NCBI GenBank assembly: GCA_002393955.1
Contig: DGSK01000057.1
Coordinates: forward strand, 15,398-79,397
Direction of reading: 5' to 3'
Origin: Lachnospiraceae bacterium UBA4364
GTDB lineage: Bacteria; Bacillota; Clostridia; Lachnospirales; Lachnospiraceae
DNA length: 64,000 nt
The notes under the pieces are model-generated. The model did no database searches, was not told the origin of the DNA, and was given only the letters and a program-made list of their open reading frames with translations. Made by a program: the position numbers and the translations under genes. Position 1 is the first letter of the stretch, and every line of letters starts with the position of its first letter. Below, one piece after another: positions 60,901-64,000 of the stretch.

Positions 60901-61328
60901 ATATCGAGCAGGAAAAGAATGCTGAAAGAGACCATCGTGAAAAACTTGGTAAGCAGCTGATGGAAGCTTTACAGGAGAATGAGTTTGCCTTGAAGGAAAG
61001 CTTTTTATTCCCGTACCGGGGTTTTGATGTAATACTGCCCGCAAACATGAAAAAAGAAAAGCCCTATGTATGGCTTAAGAAGAACGGAACATACCATGTC
61101 GAACTGGGTGACTCTGCACTTGGTGCGATAACGAGAATAAACAACTGCCTCGAAGGTCTGGAAAAAACCCGGGAAAAATATTTGGCTAAACTTGATGATC
61201 TGTACAGACATGAACAGAGCATAAAAGATGAGCTGGCAAAGGACGAAAGCTATACAGATCTGATAGAATTGTATGAAATGAAAGTCACTGAGTTAGACGA
61301 ATTACTGGGGGTAAATGAAAATGAGTGA
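57969..61328 (+). CDS. SNF2-type superfamily II helicase, first gene of a helicase/MoxR/VWA operon
   Basis: A 1,119-residue helicase. Motif I HDVGAGKT (about 339-346) replaces the usual GxGKT, motif II is VDEAHNF (about 508), ATGTPITNS is motif III, and the second domain has GLGVNVQER, WRPADMAQREGRILRQGN (motif VI, about 830-847) and a coiled C-terminal region (950-1119). The N-terminal 320 residues are of unknown function. The shape resembles helicases of phage or integrative element DNA-methylase systems, but the methylase is absent. ATG 57969 follows GGAGGGAAGA. Its stop overlaps the start of the MoxR gene. Confidence 0.85.
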   Translation: MYDTELEKLENAHIQEVTSMDLPMDWDNVFDTDERTRGVHTDNIPDALVMSLTTLGCVDIEYIASVTGADYKTVINTLKGSIFQNPDTWGECFFKGWETAEEYLSGNLRRKLETAIEANKEYKGFFNDNIFAIKKILPPIVASKDIYVTLGSPWVPADVIDDFIVHLFGEQTCYRSRDRKYLNFILSVTYDELTGMWVIPYKDRYRNNAAVWSTYGTRELPALEIIEKTLNMKTVSITKEVNDPTSKTGKKRVIDKEETLIALEKQKLIIKEFRDWIWTDESRKERLEEIFENRFSCVRRRRFNGSFLTFPNMSPDIELLPYQKDAVARIIFTPNTLLAHDVGAGKTYVLIASGQELKRMGLSTKNLYVVPNNIVGQWMEIFALMYPEAKVLCVDPVSFKPEKRDSVLNDIKNNDYDGIIMAYSCFEQIPLSQKYYADELKESIKKIETAIAAKSKTTAECRHNYKTINKLKADLKKLREELGKLAVTPENQKVKVFFDELGITRLFVDEAHNFKNVPIKTNVSKVLGINHGGSKKCAEMLDKIRMVQRNNNGKGVVFATGTPITNSVTDVFVMQQYLQSGELSLLDLDKFDNWLGMFAEKTTEFEIHVDTNSYRLATRFARFHNLPELTSMLANIADFHSMEGLSDIPKINGYTDTLINKSPELDDYLRSITQRADAIRSGAISRNVDNMLMLTTDGRKAALDLRLVDENAAFSAQSKVAKCAENVADIYFKTGADKSSQLIFCDSSTPKEGFNIYDELKRLLILKNVPEQTIAFIHDAKTEAKRTALFKKVCKGDIRVLIGSTPTLGLGVNVQERLIALHHIDIPWRPADMAQREGRILRQGNRNKQVFIYRYITEGSFDAYSWQLLETKQRFISSLLSGSLTERSGTDVEDTVLSYAEVKALAVGNPRVKERVEAANELARYRGLQQKLVESRLSMEKDLLEFPGLIRNQMELVENCEQDIIFYEEWKALNPVDDIEQEKNAERDHREKLGKQLMEALQENEFALKESFLFPYRGFDVILPANMKKEKPYVWLKKNGTYHVELGDSALGAITRINNCLEGLEKTREKYLAKLDDLYRHEQSIKDELAKDESYTDLIELYEMKVTELDELLGVNENE

Positions 61329-62436
61329 AAACGCTACAACAAATATGCCTTCAATGACGGTAAGCAAAACCGTAGAACTGCTGGGACATGCCTACAGCAA
61401 AGTCATAAAAAACAACGAGCCATTGACGACCATTCCCTCCGTCATGCTGTGGGGGCCTCCCGGTGTGGGTAAATCACAGGGTGTACGACAGCTTGCTTCG
61501 TTTATAGAAAGTGAAACCGGAAAGAAAGTAAGCGTCACAGATGTAAGGCTGCTACTTTTCAATCCGATAGACCTACGGGGAATCCCCACCGCAAATGAAA
61601 GCAAAACCCTTGCAGTCTGGCTTAAGCCCCAAATTTTTCAGATGGACGAATCCGAAAATATGATAAACATCCTTTTTCTGGATGAGATCACTGCAGCCCC
61701 GCAGTCAGTACAGGCAGCCGCTTACCAGATCACTCTTGACCGCGTCATTGGTGAGCACAGACTTCCGGAAAACTGCATAGTCATCGCAGCCGGCAACAGG
61801 ACTGCAGATAAGTCAGTGGCATACAAAATGCCCAAAGCACTTGCCAACCGTCTGCTACATATCGAAGTACGTGATGAGTTTGACTCCTGGAAAGAATGGG
61901 CTATAGAAAAAGGAATAAATGACAAGGTCATAGGCTTCCTGAATTTCAAAAGAGATTACCTTATGGGATGTGATCCCAAAAGCGATGATGTGGCCTTCCC
62001 TACTCCCCGCACCTGGGAGATGGTCAGCAATCTACTTAACTCGGTAGATGATGACACTGAAAAGATGTATCCCCTTATTTCCGGGCTCGTAGGTACAGGC
62101 GCGGCAATGGAATTCAGAACCTGGGCAACAGTTTACAGGGATCTTCCTGATGTAGAAGATATATTTGCAGGAAAAATGCCCTCCTGTCCCAAGAATCCCG
62201 ATGCCCTGTATGCACTGACCTCTTCCATGGTCAAATATGCAAGAGACCATAAGGACAAACCTGATAAAATCGGCAACTCCATAAAATATGCAGAAAAAAT
62301 GCCACCGGATTTCAGCGTGATGCTTATGAAAGACTATATGTACATTGACAAAGATTTTAAAAACAAACTGATGATGATCCCGGAATTTGCACGCTGGATG
62401 CAGAAGAAAGGAAGCCTGTTGAATGGTTCTGTCTGA
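61321..62436 (+). CDS. MoxR-type AAA ATPase
   Basis: A 371-residue ATPase. Walker A WGPPGVGKS (about 43-51), Walker B ILFLDEITAA (about 115-124), sensor 1 IVIAAGNRTADKSVA and the arginine-bearing PKALANRLLHIEVRDEF are in order; FPTPRTWEMVSNLLN follows near 224. MoxR ATPases act with VWA proteins as chaperone-like machines; a VWA protein is encoded directly downstream. The ATG at 61321 is chosen because GGGGGT precedes it at a usable distance; the ATG at 61315 is too near that site. It overlaps the helicase stop by 8 bp. Confidence 0.88.
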   Translation: MSENATTNMPSMTVSKTVELLGHAYSKVIKNNEPLTTIPSVMLWGPPGVGKSQGVRQLASFIESETGKKVSVTDVRLLLFNPIDLRGIPTANESKTLAVWLKPQIFQMDESENMINILFLDEITAAPQSVQAAAYQITLDRVIGEHRLPENCIVIAAGNRTADKSVAYKMPKALANRLLHIEVRDEFDSWKEWAIEKGINDKVIGFLNFKRDYLMGCDPKSDDVAFPTPRTWEMVSNLLNSVDDDTEKMYPLISGLVGTGAAMEFRTWATVYRDLPDVEDIFAGKMPSCPKNPDALYALTSSMVKYARDHKDKPDKIGNSIKYAEKMPPDFSVMLMKDYMYIDKDFKNKLMMIPEFARWMQKKGSLLNGSV

Positions 62437-63670
62437 TGAGGAAAAAAGAAAATACATAAGACGCCTGCTGCTTTCAAGGATGAGGATCCTTTCAAAGCAT
62501 GGTTTCTATGGAATCCTCCTCATGCACATGGAGTTTGCACTCGATGAAAGCCTAGATACTGCTGCAACTAACGGAACAAAAATCATTTTCGGTCCGGCAT
62601 TCCTCGATTCCCTGGATGACAGAGAGCTCGACTTCATAATGATGCACGAGATACTCCATGTGGTACTGCAGCACTGCACTCGTCGCGAAAAAAGAGACAG
62701 CGAAATCTTTAATATTGCCTGCGATATCGTGGTAAACTCAACAATCCTCAGATCAAATGATATGGATCTTTCTTCCATCACCCTGCGCAGCCACGGTGAA
62801 TCCATGCACCTTACACCGGAAGGAAAAGAAGGCTTCAGCTACAGCGCTGAAGAAGTCTATAATATGCTCTCCGTGTATGGAAGCGGAAACGGTGATGGAG
62901 GAATAAGTTCCACTCCAAACCTGACCGGCCGTAAGCCTTCCGGTGCTGAACATAGGGAATCCGGCTGGGATGACCACAGCAGATGGGGAACTGCCGGTGA
63001 TGAGAATGAACTGAATGAACTATGGAAGAAAAGACTTCTTGATGCATGCAAAGCCATCGAGATCAGGGATCCCTCCAATGAATGCGGAACCCTTCCCCTT
63101 GCAGCGGAAAGGCTACTAAAAGAGCTGCGCAGCCCTAAACTCGACTGGAGAACCATACTGAACGACTTCATCCAGGAAGAGATCGTGGACTACTCTTTTA
63201 TGCCTCCTGACAGACGCTTCAATGAATCACCCTTCTTTCTGCCGGACTTTAACGGTACCGATATAACAGCGAAAGACATTCTCTTTATGATCGATACATC
63301 GGGAAGCATGTCTGATAAAGAAATAACAGATGCCTATTCAGAGGTCAGGGGAGCTATTGACCAGTTTAACGGAAAGCTCATGGGGTGGCTCGGATTCTTT
63401 GATGCAGAGATCGTAGAGCCACAGCCTTTTGAAAATATAGACGAATTCAAGATCATAAATCCTAAGGGAGGCGGTGGCACAAGCTTCCACCCTATCTTCA
63501 ACTATATAAAGAAACATATGCAGGATCAGCTGCCTGCCAGCATCATAATACTTACAGACGGATATGTCACTGACTTTCCCGGGGAAGAAGCTTCTATGGG
63601 AATACCGGTCCTGTGGCTGATCAACAATGAAGATGTGACACCTCCCTGGGGTAAGGTTGCAAGGCTGTAG
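62423..63670 (+). CDS. VWA domain protein with N-terminal metallopeptidase-like motif
   Basis: A 415-residue protein. IMMHEILHVVLQHC places a zinc motif HEILH at residues 75-79, as in DUF2201-type metallopeptidase domains. The C-terminal VWA domain begins KDILFMIDTSGSMSDKEI with the MIDAS DTSGS near residue 291; GGGGTSFHP and ILTDG complete the site. The gene overlaps the MoxR stop by 14 bp, so the pair is translationally coupled. The final residues (GKVARL) overlap the Rpn gene on the other strand. MoxR-VWA pairs with a peptidase domain are reported in bacterial conflict systems. Confidence 0.85.
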   Translation: MVLSDEEKRKYIRRLLLSRMRILSKHGFYGILLMHMEFALDESLDTAATNGTKIIFGPAFLDSLDDRELDFIMMHEILHVVLQHCTRREKRDSEIFNIACDIVVNSTILRSNDMDLSSITLRSHGESMHLTPEGKEGFSYSAEEVYNMLSVYGSGNGDGGISSTPNLTGRKPSGAEHRESGWDDHSRWGTAGDENELNELWKKRLLDACKAIEIRDPSNECGTLPLAAERLLKELRSPKLDWRTILNDFIQEEIVDYSFMPPDRRFNESPFFLPDFNGTDITAKDILFMIDTSGSMSDKEITDAYSEVRGAIDQFNGKLMGWLGFFDAEIVEPQPFENIDEFKIINPKGGGGTSFHPIFNYIKKHMQDQLPASIIILTDGYVTDFPGEEASMGIPVLWLINNEDVTPPWGKVARL

Positions 63671-64000
63671 ATACAAGCATTTCTTTTTCCACCGCCTTCA
63701 CCTGTTCTATAGGATAACCGCAAAAATCCGCTATCTCTTCTGCAGTCTTTCCGGAGCGCAGCATACGCGAGATTACTTCAAAATGCGCTTCACCGCGACC
63801 ATCTTTGCGACCTTCCTTGCGGCCTTCCTCGCGACCATCTTCAAGTCCATCCTCATATCCCTCGTCCCTCGCATCCTGTATCACTACCCATTCTTTCATG
63901 TACTGAGTCCTCCACGCTTCATTTATCCGGGCCTTCATAACTGCGGATTTCAATTTTTTTGTTAACTCATCACTCGCATTTCCGGTACCTATGAACTCGT
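63621..64000 (-). CDS. Rpn-family nuclease gene, C-terminal part (start beyond the window)
   Basis: The minus strand reads EFIGTGNASDELTKKLKSAV at the edge, then MKARINEAWRTQYMKEWVVI, QDARDEGYEDG and CGYPIEQVKAVEKEMLVS, close to the copies at 16422 and 16807. It keeps the Trp that is a stop codon in the 16422 copy. A run of acidic/basic repeats (EEGRKEGRKDGRGE) in the C-terminal helix comes from short repeated codons (GGAAGGTCGC type). The reading frame runs past the usual end into the 3' end of the VWA gene (STALQPYPREVSHLHC), overlapping it by 50 bp. Confidence 0.75.
   Translation of the reverse strand, partial: EFIGTGNASDELTKKLKSAVMKARINEAWRTQYMKEWVVIQDARDEGYEDGLEDGREEGRKEGRKDGRGEAHFEVISRMLRSGKTAEEIADFCGYPIEQVKAVEKEMLVSTALQPYPREVSHLHC

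Overview
The window looks like chromosomal DNA of a strictly anaerobic Gram-positive Clostridia member, most likely a Lachnospiraceae species of the Butyrivibrio/Pseudobutyrivibrio kind. The reasons are family-level: DUF1846 and DUF6062 proteins, EFR1-type flavodoxin-ferredoxin, glycyl-radical-type activase, hydrogenase maturation factors HypC and HypD, BadF/HgdC-type activases resembling the anaerobic plasmalogen synthase, AGGAGG-type ribosome binding sites, and sigma-A promoters. No rRNA, tRNA, CRISPR array or complete IS element was recognised. Assignments rest on reading protein motifs by eye; nothing was searched.

Layout. 1-7.1 kb: ftsH (3' end cut by the window edge), two small membrane proteins, a GT4 glycosyltransferase, a lipoprotein, surE, an EFR1 ferredoxin and a small protein. 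7.2-12.4 kb: a compact three-gene operon (PD-(D/E)XK nuclease, beta-CASP metallo-beta-lactamase nuclease, CbbX/SpoVK-like AAA ATPase) with a divergent winged-helix regulator and two near-identical palindromic repeats, one on each side of the operon. This is the best candidate for an undescribed system, possibly defence-related. 12.4-19.5 kb: a Wzz-like protein, an Xre regulator with a palindromic operator, lgt (apparent ATT start), a secreted protein, Rpn-type nuclease genes (one broken), an ICMT-like methyltransferase and an HTH/DUF2442-like protein. 19.5-25.6 kb: a sulfur/polar amino acid uptake operon encoding two ABC systems (MetNI plus a polar amino acid ATPase with two permeases) served by one lipoprotein that fuses a GlnH-like and a MetQ-like binding domain. 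It is preceded by a Cys-rich 36-residue leader peptide and mutually exclusive stem-loops, so ribosome-mediated attenuation by cysteine is likely.

25.7-42.9 kb is a long same-strand block for the cell envelope and lipids: YfhO, GT2, DUF1846, a two-gene HgdC/BcrAD-type reductase resembling the anaerobic plasmalogen synthase, an adenylation-carrier-reductase enzyme, an SGNH/DltD-like protein, an MBOAT acyltransferase and a membrane protein. Its first promoter has consensus hexamers and overlaps a perfect cre-type palindrome. A 229-bp five-stem element sits between two of these genes, and a 247-bp MITE-like element with 15-bp inverted repeats and a 5-bp target duplication lies at 43.5 kb.

43.8-55.2 kb: mraY-like gene with a promoter that implies leaderless mRNA, an anchored papain-like peptidase, a GH3 lipoprotein, a probable ADP-ribosyltransferase with a small downstream partner, a GNAT protein, a small radical SAM activase next to a Cys-motif protein, a PlsC-like acyltransferase and DUF6062. 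55.5-64 kb (plus strand): hypC, hypD, an AmrS-like radical SAM enzyme, then a tightly overlapping helicase, MoxR ATPase and VWA-metallopeptidase operon with a structured leader (second candidate system). The window ends in another Rpn nuclease gene on the minus strand that overlaps the VWA gene.
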